NCBI RefSeq assembly: GCF_900106775.1
Contig: NZ_FNNQ01000001.1
Span: forward strand, 389,367 to 453,366
DNA: 64,000 nucleotides
Source: Marininema mesophilum
Lineage (GTDB): Bacteria; Bacillota; Bacilli; Thermoactinomycetales; DSM-45169
Reading direction: 5' to 3'
Translations under genes and position numbers: made by a program
The notes under the pieces: model-generated
Database searches by the model: none
What the model was told of the DNA's origin: nothing
The model's input: the letters and a program-made list of their open reading frames with translations, nothing else
In this document: positions 26,679 through 35,297 of the stretch, one piece after another
Layout: the number at the start of each line of letters is the position of its first letter
Numbering within the stretch: position 1 is the stretch's first letter

Positions 26679-27214
26679 GTGGCTTGTTCTCCTCTCAGAA
26701 TCTCCTGTAAGCCCAGTTGGATAAAGGCTTGTTCTAGGACACTATCGTTATTGTCATACCCTTCATTACTTTGCTTCTGCCATGCTTCAGCTGGAGACAA
26801 CCAGGTCGCACCAGTAATCTCGGACAATTGAGGCGTAACTGTGCCATCATCCGCTTCCACTAGGAAATAATGAACTTCTTTCGCAATATCTCCGTATTGG
26901 GGATGAAAATAACGATACCGAATTGTCTCTAATCGCTCGCAGATCTTTCCTTGAACTCCAGTTTCCTCTAAAATTTCACGGAGAGCGGTTTCCTCATCGG
27001 TCTCTCCTTCTTCTTTTTTCCCTTTTGGTAATGTCCAACGAGAATATCGATCTTCAATGAGTAAAATTTCTAATTCTCCTTGAACACGACGGTAAACAAC
27101 ACCACCGGCGGAAATCTCTTGCAATATCTTCACTCCTTCCACCTTGCTCGCTTCTTTCACCTGCGAGACTAATCTTGGCTTGATTTTAGCATATCCAAGC
27201 GGATTTAGGTTCAT
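26675..27214 (-). CDS. NUDIX hydrolase
   Basis: A 179-residue NUDIX protein. The Nudix box (GKKEEGETDEETALREILEE, then TG) is complete, so it should hydrolyse a nucleoside diphosphate derivative; the substrate is unknown. SAGGVVYRRVQGELEILLI precedes the box. The start is uncertain: an ATG at 27214 has a weak GGGGTGA, while a GTG at 27133 follows AAGGTGG closely and would remove a 27-residue leader. Coupled to deoC. Confidence 0.9.
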   Translation of the reverse strand: MNLNPLGYAKIKPRLVSQVKEASKVEGVKILQEISAGGVVYRRVQGELEILLIEDRYSRWTLPKGKKEEGETDEETALREILEETGVQGKICERLETIRYRYFHPQYGDIAKEVHYFLVEADDGTVTPQLSEITGATWLSPAEAWQKQSNEGYDNNDSVLEQAFIQLGLQEILRGEQAT

Positions 27215-27350
27215 CGGGATAAAAAATCACCCCATTCTCTTATTCAGTGGCTGATAAATAGCTAGGAACCTTCTATTATTAAGGCTTCCTAATTCCTATT
27301 TAGTAATCTTTTCCCATCAACCAAACAATAATATGATATATTTAATAAAT

Positions 27351-27384
27351 AATAGTAGCCAATTTATTTTCCTACTATTTTTTC
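27351..27384 (+). terminator. Hairpin with T run in the pnuC leader
   Basis: Arms 27351-27358 and 27372-27379 pair perfectly over eight bases and end in TTTTTT, about 40 bases before the pnuC start. It may be an attenuator in the leader or a stand-alone terminator; no known riboswitch class was recognised. Confidence 0.5.
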
Positions 27385-27421
27385 AAGTCTAACTAATCGC
27401 TACTTTGAAGGAGGAAGAAGG

Positions 27422-28006
27422 ATGGCATGGATCATGAACATTGAAGTGTGGACAACGATTACAGGTCTGCTCTGTGTCTATCTCAATGCACGGGAAAATA
27501 TCTGGGGTTTTCCTATCGCGCTAATAAACGTCTCCATATTTTTTATCATGTTTTATCAAGTACATCTCTATGCAGACATGGGCTTGCAGGTATTTTTCTT
27601 CATTCTTTCCGTGATTGGTTGGTATTTCTGGCTAACAGGTGATAAAAATTCGAAGGATGTACGGGTCACACGTAATATGACAAAAAACGAAACCATCATT
27701 ACGATCGGTACGATCTTAGTGGGTGGAATGTTGTGGGCGTTTCTGCTAGATAAGTTTACTGACGCCAGTATCCCTTATCTTGATGCAACCCTTGCTGTCG
27801 CAAGTATCATAGCTCAATATTTTCTATCTCGGAAAGTATTGCAAAACTGGCTGATTTGGATCTTCATCAATGTTTTTTCAATCGGTATGTACTGGTATAA
27901 AGAACTCTACATGACCAGCGGATTATACCTACTCTTCCTTGGAATTGCAACTTGGGGCTACTTTAGTTGGAAACAAGAGATGGGAAAAGTGACCTTAGCA
28001 GCTTGA
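27422..28006 (+). CDS. pnuC: Nicotinamide mononucleotide/riboside transporter PnuC
   Basis: Membrane transporter of 194 residues with about seven hydrophobic segments. The motif WGFPIALINV in the first half and the block QYFLSRKVLQNWLIWIFINV in the second are typical of PnuC, which moves an NAD precursor such as nicotinamide riboside down its gradient. AAGGAGGAAGAAGG precedes the ATG. It converges with the acetyltransferase gene seven bases away. No NAD-salvage kinase is adjacent. Confidence 0.92.
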   Translation: MAWIMNIEVWTTITGLLCVYLNARENIWGFPIALINVSIFFIMFYQVHLYADMGLQVFFFILSVIGWYFWLTGDKNSKDVRVTRNMTKNETIITIGTILVGGMLWAFLLDKFTDASIPYLDATLAVASIIAQYFLSRKVLQNWLIWIFINVFSIGMYWYKELYMTSGLYLLFLGIATWGYFSWKQEMGKVTLAA

Positions 28007-28013
28007 ACGAGAC

Positions 28014-28838
28014 TCACTCCTTGGAAAAACATGAGCCACTGTAGCTCTTCAACCAACGACTAGCATAGTCCACTGCGTCTCGTTGTGAAAAAAGTCGCGT
28101 TTTAGCAGAACCTACTTTTCCACTATACACCCTACATTCACTCTCAAAGGACTTCCCTAACTCTGAAAACAGATGCGTCTGGTGATCAAGATCCGTATAG
28201 GTTTTCCAAACCCGTTTCCCACCCTCTATCACAGGCGCTCCCTCTTCTATCCTGGGTGCATAATTGACTCGATACTCTGCTAAATGAAAAGAGGTATTGG
28301 TATCGTAGTCAGCACCAAGCAACAAAACAGCAGCATTTCCTTTGTAAAGATATGCTAGCGGAGATTCTTCACCCATCGAATTGTCTAAGGAATGAAGAGC
28401 GACAACTTCCTCTGCTCCTTTACCCCATGCGGCAAAGGATACCTTGGGGTGTGAACTTCTTAATGTCCCTGGCCATGAACGGAAAATTTCAGCCACTTGT
28501 CCCATTCCTTGGGTCGGAGTTGTTGCCGGATCATAGGCTGGCATTTCGGCTCGGATAATAGGATGCCACTCTTCGGGTACAGGTGGGGCTTCCCAATGAA
28601 CGGGATCGGACAAGGTGGGGGACTGAGTAGGCATGATTAGGGTTCCATGGGATGTGATCACGTCCATCAATGCCTGAATCACTGTCACTGCACCTCCACA
28701 TACCCACCCGAGTGAGGAGAGAGAAGTATGAACAATTACCCGATCTCCCTCCAGCAAACCCAATTGCCGTAGATCCTCAGCTAAGGAAGAGCGGGTACGT
28801 GGAGTGGATGTATTTTGAACGAGTTGGCTTTCAGTCAT
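28014..28838 (-). CDS. Aminoglycoside N(3)-acetyltransferase family protein
   Basis: A 274-residue member of the antibiotic acetyltransferase AAC(3)/YokD family. Characteristic stretches are VIVHTSLSSLGWVCGGA, GTLIMPTQSP and SSHPKVSFAAWG. Family members transfer acetyl from acetyl-CoA to the 3-amino group of deoxystreptamine aminoglycosides, but many chromosomal copies have other or unknown substrates, so resistance is not implied. AAGGAG precedes the ATG. It is one of several accessory genes placed between deoC and mtaB. Confidence 0.9.
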   Translation of the reverse strand: MTESQLVQNTSTPRTRSSLAEDLRQLGLLEGDRVIVHTSLSSLGWVCGGAVTVIQALMDVITSHGTLIMPTQSPTLSDPVHWEAPPVPEEWHPIIRAEMPAYDPATTPTQGMGQVAEIFRSWPGTLRSSHPKVSFAAWGKGAEEVVALHSLDNSMGEESPLAYLYKGNAAVLLLGADYDTNTSFHLAEYRVNYAPRIEEGAPVIEGGKRVWKTYTDLDHQTHLFSELGKSFESECRVYSGKVGSAKTRLFSQRDAVDYASRWLKSYSGSCFSKE

Positions 28839-28888
28839 AATCGTCTCCTTATGTAGGATTATATTTTTAAACGTTAATAGGAGGTCCC

Positions 28889-30108
28889 ATGAGGGATAAT
28901 AATATCAAAATTCTATTATTTTGTCGAATACTCACTAACATCGTGGATAGTTTATATACAATCGCTACCATCTGGTATGTAAAAGAAGTCACAAATTCTC
29001 CTCTCTATATAGGCATTGCAGGGTTTATAATTACTTTTCCCGTTTTATTTCAAATGTTCTTTGGCCCACTGATTGATGCTTTTTCTAAGAAAAACCTTCT
29101 ATTGATGTCAGCAGGTATTCAAGGTGGCATCTTTCTAATCCTTGCCACCCTCTACTAATCTGGAGGATTATATATCGTTTTGCTTCTATTTTTGATCTTC
29201 TGGGCAACCTTACTTGCTGAATTAAGTTATCCTACCGAAAGCGCTCTCGTTCCAGACTTAGTATCGGAAAGTGAACTCCATAAAGTGAACTCGATCTTTT
29301 CATTTACTTACAGTGGCTTAAATCTCCTTGCTACAGCCGTTGCAGGTACTATCGTTGCAATAATTGGGGTTGGAGCCATCTTCAGTGTAAACGCAGGTGT
29401 ATTTTTGCTTACGTTCCTCCTGCTGCGAATTTTTCTGCGCTTACCAACCAAAGAAAAATTAATGAAACCTAAAAAAACATCTTCATTCTTTACTCAGTAC
29501 AGGAAAGAACTTCTACAGGGCTTCTCTTATATTAGCAAGTTGAAGATAATGAAGAAGTTGTTAAGTGTCTTTATTCTTATTAATTTGTTGGTTTGTATCT
29601 CACTCGGACTTCTACCTATCTTATCAAAAACTCCACAAGAGTATAGTTATTGGTCCGCCTCTGTATCCATTGGGATATTAATCGGGGGACTAGTCGCCTC
29701 GTATCTATCCCGATTTCCCTTGAGACGATTACTCGTCATCCTTTTTTTCATTGCCGGGGTATCTTGGCTTTGTGCCGTCCTCATGATAAGTAATCTTTTC
29801 TTTGCACTTGCTTTCTTTAGTATTGCTTGGGGTGCCATCGGAGTTTCCGGTGTCCTTCTTCAAACCATTCTTCAAGTAAATCTTTCATCTGAATATCGAG
29901 GGCGTGGACTTACGCTGGTTATGGCTATACTAGGTTCTTTGTCCCCTTAGGTTTTTTTCTTGCAGGAATACTATCTAAATTTATATCGCACACACTTTTA
30001 ATGGCTATCAGTGGAATCGCACTATTATTCGTAGCGTTTTATTATAGTATAAACCCCATCTTTAATAAAATGACGATGATGGATCAACCCTTCGAGGATC
30101 CACTCTAA
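28889..30108 (+). pseudogene. MFS transporter, broken by one nonsense codon and one frameshift
   Basis: The reading begins with a good ribosome site (AGGAGG) and MRDNNIKILLFCRIL, typical of MFS efflux proteins. A TAA at 29156-29158 interrupts the frame, but the same frame continues with further membrane segments until a TAG at 29948. The last ~50 codons (from GFFLAGILSKFIS to the stop at 30106-30108) are in another frame, as expected after loss of one base near 29935. Together about 400 residues and ten or more membrane segments can be pieced together. Likely a recently inactivated drug-type exporter. Confidence 0.85.
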
Positions 30109-30203
30109 ACGTTCAGATAACGTGGATCTAACAAAATAATGATGCTAAGCAACCTCGATGATAAAACTGTTGTCAAATGAATTACATTACGATCCTAACC
30201 GCC

Positions 30204-30707
30204 TTACCCCTGCTTCATCTCCGACACCATCGCATCAATGGCACATTGTGGAGAGCAATATTCAATTACCTTTCCTCCTTCTTCATCGATGATGCTCTCC
30301 ATACCTAATTCCTGCCGAGCTGGTTCATCTGAGTTAAACTGGAACTGACAATGGGAACACACCTTTAGAGGTCGGCTCTCACTAATCATTTGAACGAGAA
30401 CCTCTAAGTTTTCTCCTTCCAGATGAAAATGCTCAATAGCATGATGGATAAAGTGTTGTCCTGTTTCGAAAAATGTGACGTCTTCCTGTACATAGCGCTC
30501 TTCGTGCCAAAAGGCCAAGGTGCCATCGGATAAATGAGTCAGATAATACCCCTCTCCAAGGATCATGGAGGATTGCTTCAATGCTTCATATGTACAAAAG
30601 CGTAATTCCATTGCTAAGTTTTCTAGCAATTCATGATCTACGTCATTTAGAACAGAGCTCCAGTCAATCTGATCCAGCGCATCTTCCCATTCATCGCCTG
30701 TACTCAT
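30204..30707 (-). CDS. Hypothetical protein with a C-terminal cysteine motif
   Basis: Unrecognised acidic protein of 167 residues. The C-terminal third carries VCSHCQFQF and, about 30 residues later, YCSPQCAIDAM, four cysteines that could bind zinc. The rest is mixed alpha/beta with no known motif. AGGAG lies nine bases before the ATG at 30707, which I prefer to an upstream in-frame start. It precedes mtaB in a region that is otherwise conserved housekeeping order. Confidence 0.7.
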   Translation of the reverse strand: MSTGDEWEDALDQIDWSSVLNDVDHELLENLAMELRFCTYEALKQSSMILGEGYYLTHLSDGTLAFWHEERYVQEDVTFFETGQHFIHHAIEHFHLEGENLEVLVQMISESRPLKVCSHCQFQFNSDEPARQELGMESIIDEEGGKVIEYCSPQCAIDAMVSEMKQG

Positions 30708-30853
30708 CAAACCAAACTCCTTTCTTTTGCACACACTTATAAAACCCCTCAAAGACTAAAAGAGGACTCTAAATAATTGCTCAAAAATTTCAGAGAACAC
30801 TCTATAGTATAGAACAAACATTTCGTTTTCGACAAATCACTTTTTTCATCACA

Positions 30854-30888
30854 AAAAGAAAAAGCCACCCTTGCACTAAGGGTAGCCA
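30854..30888 (-). terminator. Terminator after mtaB
   Basis: A GC-rich stem (30864-30872/30878-30886, one mismatch) is followed on the minus strand by TTTTTCTTTTT. It closes the operon that begins at hrcA or later. Confidence 0.8.
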
Positions 30889-30914
30889 CATTTCACAGGC
30901 TAAGTCGCTAGACT

Positions 30915-32261
30915 TCAGCCTGCTTTTGATTCCGATGGAGCATCTTCCATGGTCCGGACAAATGTCCCAAAGCAGTACTCAGAACCTGGCTTATCGATTT
31001 GAACTCGGCATACCTTCCCAACAAGCTCCTCAGAAGCTGGAAAGACTACTTGGAGGTAGTTGTCGGTATAACCCATATAAAGACCACTTTCAGGGTCCTC
31101 TTTCCATGGGCGCTCAGGAATAACATCCAGAACCTCGCCAACATTTTCAGAGGAATACTTTAATGCGAGACGATTGGAAAGATCAATGAGGCGTTGTACT
31201 CGATCCTGCTTCACCTCCGCATCCACTTGATCGGTCATCCGAGCCGCAGGAGTTCCTGTCCGAGTCGAGTAGGGGAAGACGTGCAGCTCAGAGAAACCTA
31301 GCTCCTCTATGAGACGATATCCATTCTCAAATTGCTCCTCGGTTTCCCCTGGAAAACCAACGATCACATCCGAGGTGATCGCTACTCCAGGCATCGCTTT
31401 ATGGAGATAATGAATCTTCTCCCGATATTCATCGACAGTATACCGACGGCGCATCCGTTTGAGAACCTCATCATCGCCTGCTTGGAGAGGTATGTGCAAA
31501 TGGCGGCACATTTTGTCCGACTTATTTAGCACCTCAATCACCCGGTCATCGATCTGGCTCGCTTCAATCGAGCTGATCCGAATCCGAGTCAATCCTTCTA
31601 ATTTATCCAACTCCCAAAGTAGGTCTGCCAACTTATAATTTTCAAGATCCTCCCCATAGCCACCGGTATGAATCCCTGTTAGTACGATTTCCTTATAGCC
31701 GGCATCGATCAACTGTTGCGCTTGCTTTAAAACGCTCTCGGGTTGACGACTACGCAGTAGACCTCTTGCCCAGGGGATGATACAGAAGGTACAGAAGTTA
31801 TTACACCCCTCCTGGATCTTCAGGGAAGCTCTCGTCCGGTCAGAAAAAGTGGGAACATCCAATTCTTCAAATTCCCGCGTCTTCATGATGTTATTAACCG
31901 CATTGACCGGTTTACGAAGAGCGCGATGCTCTTCAATATAATCAAGGAGCTTATCCCGTCCTTGGGTACCAACCACCACATCCACCCCTGGAATGTCCAG
32001 GATTTCCGCTGGAGAGGTTTGGGCATAACAACCTGTTACCGCCACCACCGCTTCCGGATTGGTACGCACAGCGCGTCGAATCATCTGCCGACTTTTTCGA
32101 TCTCCTGTGTTGGTTACCGTACAGGTATTGATCACGTATACATCTGCCTGTGCTCCAAAATCAACTTTTTCATAACCCTGCCGTTGAAACAGTTGCCACA
32201 TGGCTTCCGTCTCATAGGCGTTCACTTTGCAACCTAGTGTATGGAATGCCACCGTACTCAC
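30915..32261 (-). CDS. mtaB: tRNA t6A37 methylthiotransferase MtaB
   Basis: Radical-SAM enzyme that adds a methylthio group to t6A37 of tRNAs reading ANN codons. The 448 residues show the N-terminal UPF0004 domain (LGCKVNAYETEAM, NTCTVTN), the radical-SAM cluster GCNNFCTFCIIPWARG and a C-terminal TRAM domain. The start is GTG with GGGGGTGAGCC upstream, overlapping rsmE by four bases. This is yqeV of B. subtilis, in its usual place. Confidence 0.95.
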   Translation of the reverse strand: MSTVAFHTLGCKVNAYETEAMWQLFQRQGYEKVDFGAQADVYVINTCTVTNTGDRKSRQMIRRAVRTNPEAVVAVTGCYAQTSPAEILDIPGVDVVVGTQGRDKLLDYIEEHRALRKPVNAVNNIMKTREFEELDVPTFSDRTRASLKIQEGCNNFCTFCIIPWARGLLRSRQPESVLKQAQQLIDAGYKEIVLTGIHTGGYGEDLENYKLADLLWELDKLEGLTRIRISSIEASQIDDRVIEVLNKSDKMCRHLHIPLQAGDDEVLKRMRRRYTVDEYREKIHYLHKAMPGVAITSDVIVGFPGETEEQFENGYRLIEELGFSELHVFPYSTRTGTPAARMTDQVDAEVKQDRVQRLIDLSNRLALKYSSENVGEVLDVIPERPWKEDPESGLYMGYTDNYLQVVFPASEELVGKVCRVQIDKPGSEYCFGTFVRTMEDAPSESKAG

Positions 32262-33013
32262 AGTGGCTCACCCCCTAACTCTCCATAAGTGTAGTGGATA
32301 CAAGCAATTGCCGCGAGAGGAGCTGTCTCTGCTCTTAGGATTCGTGGGCCTAAGTGTAAGAGCTCTGCTCCCTCACTCACAACTTCTGTTGCTTCATCCT
32401 CGGTAAACCCTCCTTCAGGCCCCACAATTACCAAGATACTCCTAGCCTTTCGGCCAGTAAGCAACTGATAAAGAGCCTTTCCACCCCTTTCATAGGCGAA
32501 AAGGATCTGGTCGTAGGAGGAGAATTGTGCCAAACATTGACGCCAATTCATCAAGGAATGGACAGTGGGAATCCGTCCTCGCCGGGACTGTTCAGCAGCC
32601 TCTTTCACGATACGTTGCCATCGGTCCCTTCGCTTCCCAGCCTTTTTTTCATCCAGTTTAACCACCGTACGTGCAGATGTGAAGGGAAGAAAGGCGCTTG
32701 CGCCCAGTTCCGTGCCCTTCTGCAGAACCCAGTCGACTTTGTCACCCTTCGGAAGGGAGAACGCGATGGTTACTTCCACCCGTTCTGGTTCCCCTGTTGA
32801 AGAAAAGGATTCGAGGATTCGGCAGCGGATTTCTTTCCCACTGATCTGTTCAATCATGACGCGATAGTCTGTACCCACCCCATCACAACAAAGGATGATA
32901 CCCTCTACTTCCAGCCGCATCACGTTTTTAATATGATGTACGTCGTCACCCGTTAGCGTGAGAGACTGGGTGGCGACATCTATTTGATTGGCTTCAATAA
33001 AGTATCGTTGCAT
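32258..33013 (-). CDS. rsmE: 16S rRNA (uracil(1498)-N(3))-methyltransferase RsmE
   Basis: SPOUT-class methyltransferase of 251 residues acting on helix 44 of 16S rRNA. The N-terminal PUA-like part includes TGDDVHHIKNVMRL; the knotted C-terminal part has ILVIVGPEGGFTEDE and LGPRILRAETAPLAA, both diagnostic. It is between prmA and mtaB in a tight operon. Confidence 0.95.
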   Translation of the reverse strand: MQRYFIEANQIDVATQSLTLTGDDVHHIKNVMRLEVEGIILCCDGVGTDYRVMIEQISGKEIRCRILESFSSTGEPERVEVTIAFSLPKGDKVDWVLQKGTELGASAFLPFTSARTVVKLDEKKAGKRRDRWQRIVKEAAEQSRRGRIPTVHSLMNWRQCLAQFSSYDQILFAYERGGKALYQLLTGRKARSILVIVGPEGGFTEDEATEVVSEGAELLHLGPRILRAETAPLAAIACIHYTYGELGGEPL

Positions 33014-33034
33014 AAATACACCCCTATCATCCTA

Positions 33035-33970
33035 TCACGATCGAGCAGTGATTGCCACCCAGTCACCTTCTTGCAACCGTTCCACGACATGGTAACCTGC
33101 ATCGCTTAGGGCTTGTACAACTTCCTCTTCCTTTTGGCGGATGATACCCGAGCCGATAAAGGTTCCATCTTTCATTAATACTCGGGAAAGATCCGGAACA
33201 AAGCGCAGGATAATCTCCGCCAAGATATTGGCAACAACCACGTCAACCCTGCGATCTATCCCTTGCAAAAGGTCATTCTCCTCAACCCGGACACGATTCT
33301 GCGACTGATTAAGAGCCACATTCGCTTTAGCTTGTTCCACTGCGACTGGGTCTAAATCTAGAGCAAGAACATCCTCAGCCCCTAGTTTCGCAGCGGCTAC
33401 TGCCAAAATCCCGCTTCCACAGCCGACATCAACAACTGTACTGCCTGGGGATATAACCGACTCCAACAATTTCATACTCAGTGTCGTGGTTGGATGGGTT
33501 CCTGTACCAAAAGCCATCCCAGGATCCAATTCGATAATCTCCTCCCCTGGAGATGGGCTGTATTCCTCCCAAACGGGTTTTACTATCAGTCGTTCCGAAA
33601 CACGTACCGGTTTATAGTATTTTTTCCAGGCATGGGCCCAGGATTCCTCACTCATCTCACGCGTGACGATAGTAACAGGACCAGGATCCAAGTCAAATTG
33701 AGCCAGTCCACGCGTTTTCTCTTCAATTCTCCTTAATAAGTCGTCCCCATAGATCGATTCTGAGAAATAACCCGCCAGCCAGATCCCTTTATCTGGGTAG
33801 TCGTTCTCGGCTAAGGCAAAAATCTCACCAAAGGGTGTATCCCAGTCTTTCTTTAATACCGATGAGTCCCATGTAGCAGTACCCCCAGCACCTTCACTCA
33901 AGAGGAAGTCAGCAACAGCTTCCTCCGCCTCTTGACTTGTATGCACCCGAACTTCGATCCAATTCATCAT
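33035..33970 (-). CDS. prmA: Ribosomal protein L11 methyltransferase
   Basis: SAM-dependent enzyme of 311 residues that trimethylates ribosomal protein L11. GMAFGTGTHPTT and the SAM motif VDVGCGSGILAVAAAKLGA are intact, as is VVANILAEII. Two ATGs in tandem follow AAGGGGATGAC. A terminator lies between it and dnaJ, so it may have its own promoter or depend on readthrough. Confidence 0.95.
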   Translation of the reverse strand: MMNWIEVRVHTSQEAEEAVADFLLSEGAGGTATWDSSVLKKDWDTPFGEIFALAENDYPDKGIWLAGYFSESIYGDDLLRRIEEKTRGLAQFDLDPGPVTIVTREMSEESWAHAWKKYYKPVRVSERLIVKPVWEEYSPSPGEEIIELDPGMAFGTGTHPTTTLSMKLLESVISPGSTVVDVGCGSGILAVAAAKLGAEDVLALDLDPVAVEQAKANVALNQSQNRVRVEENDLLQGIDRRVDVVVANILAEIILRFVPDLSRVLMKDGTFIGSGIIRQKEEEVVQALSDAGYHVVERLQEGDWVAITARS

Positions 33971-33983
33971 GTCATCCCCTTGG

Positions 33984-34012
33984 ACAAAAAAAGAACGGGC
34001 TTAAGCGCCCGT
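33984..34012 (-). terminator. Terminator after dnaJ
   Basis: Stem 33995-34000/34007-34012 followed on the minus strand by TCTTTTTTT. Confidence 0.75.
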
Positions 34013-34041
34013 ATAACAGATTCTACTTCCCTGAAGTACTT

Positions 34042-35163
34042 TTAGTCCCCAGTAAAGGCTCGCTTCATTTTATCGAAGAAGCTATTGTTTTGCTCAGAAA
34101 CATAGTCCCCTGATATTTTTCCGAACTCACGAAGAGCTTTTTTCTGTTCATCGGTCATCCGCGTCGGAGTGACTACCCGTACTTTGACCAATTGATCCCC
34201 ATGGCCGTTACCGTATAAACGAGGAACCCCTTTGCCACGCAGACGAAATTCAACCCCTGATTGTGTACCTGCTGTAATCTTGAGTGAAGCTCGCCCTTCG
34301 AGTGTAGGAACCACAATCTCATCGCCTAGGGCTGCTTGGCTAAAGGTGATCGGCATTTCACAGGTGATATTGATTCCATCTCGCTTGAAAAACTCATGTG
34401 GCCGAACTTCAATAACGATATATAAGTCCCCAGCAGGGCCTCCATTCACGCCGGCTTCCCCTTCGCCAGAAATGCGCAACTGCTTGCCTTCGTCGATTCC
34501 TCGGGGGATATTGATATGAATACTTCTCCGCTTTTTCACTTGACCCGCACCACTACAGGTCTTACATTTTTCGCGGATGATTTTACCACGACCATTACAC
34601 TGATGACAGACTCGCTTATTTACTACGCGGCCAAAGGGCGTATTTTGTACGCTTTCTGCTTGACCAGAACCTTTACAAACGGAGCAAACCTCAGGATGAG
34701 TTCCCGCCTGCGCTCCATTTCCATGACAATCCGAGCATGTCTCGGTACGAGGAACTGGGATATCCATCTCTTTTCCAAATACCGCATCTTTAAATTCAAT
34801 GGTAAGTCGGTATTCCAAGTCAGCTCCTTGGCGAGGGGCATTCGGGTTACGCCGACCTCCCCCGAAGAACATATCAAAGATATCACCAAAGCCGAAATCT
34901 GAGGCACCCCCACCAAAGCCGCCAAAACCAGCTCCTGCGGCATTGGGATCCGCATGACCAAATTGATCATAGCGTGCTTTTTTCTGATCGTCCCGGAGTA
35001 CTTCATAGGCTTCTGTCGCCTCTTTAAATTTTCCTTCAGCATCCGGCGATTTATTTACATCAGGGTGGTATTGACGGGCTAACTTTCGATACGCTTTACG
35101 AATCTCGTCACTGGATGCATCCCGTCCTACCCCAAGTACTTCATAGTAATCACGCTTACTCAC
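34042..35163 (-). CDS. dnaJ: Chaperone protein DnaJ
   Basis: Hsp40 co-chaperone that stimulates DnaK ATPase. The 373 residues have the J domain with HPD (QYHPDVNKS), a glycine-rich linker, four CxxCxGxG zinc repeats (CSDCHGNG, CSVCKGSG, CHQCNGRG, CKTCSGAG) and the C-terminal substrate domains. The GTG at 35163 with AGGAGGTG upstream is the start; an earlier in-frame ATG would add nine unsupported residues. It follows dnaK after an intergenic terminator, which should lower dnaJ relative to dnaK. Confidence 0.96.
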   Translation of the reverse strand: MSKRDYYEVLGVGRDASSDEIRKAYRKLARQYHPDVNKSPDAEGKFKEATEAYEVLRDDQKKARYDQFGHADPNAAGAGFGGFGGGASDFGFGDIFDMFFGGGRRNPNAPRQGADLEYRLTIEFKDAVFGKEMDIPVPRTETCSDCHGNGAQAGTHPEVCSVCKGSGQAESVQNTPFGRVVNKRVCHQCNGRGKIIREKCKTCSGAGQVKKRRSIHINIPRGIDEGKQLRISGEGEAGVNGGPAGDLYIVIEVRPHEFFKRDGINITCEMPITFSQAALGDEIVVPTLEGRASLKITAGTQSGVEFRLRGKGVPRLYGNGHGDQLVKVRVVTPTRMTDEQKKALREFGKISGDYVSEQNNSFFDKMKRAFTGD

Positions 35164-35232
35164 CGGACCACCTCCTTTTATCCTCAACATATGCCTTGCT
35201 TAGCAAGGGGGTCAAATCTACTACGTGAGTGA

Positions 35233-35270
35233 AAAACGCCAAAAGTCAAAGCCAGTCCACTGGCTTTGAC
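35233..35270 (-). terminator. Terminator/attenuator between dnaK and dnaJ
   Basis: A perfect 11-base stem (35245-35255/35260-35270) with a four-base loop is followed on the minus strand by TTTT and then GTTTTT. Confidence 0.8.
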
Positions 35271-35297
35271 TTCCCGAGCAAAGTGAAGAGAGACGAA

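Noticed and set aside
28889..29950. Two separate small membrane proteins in the MFS region
   Set aside because: The second frame continues the first after a stop codon and together they make one transporter.
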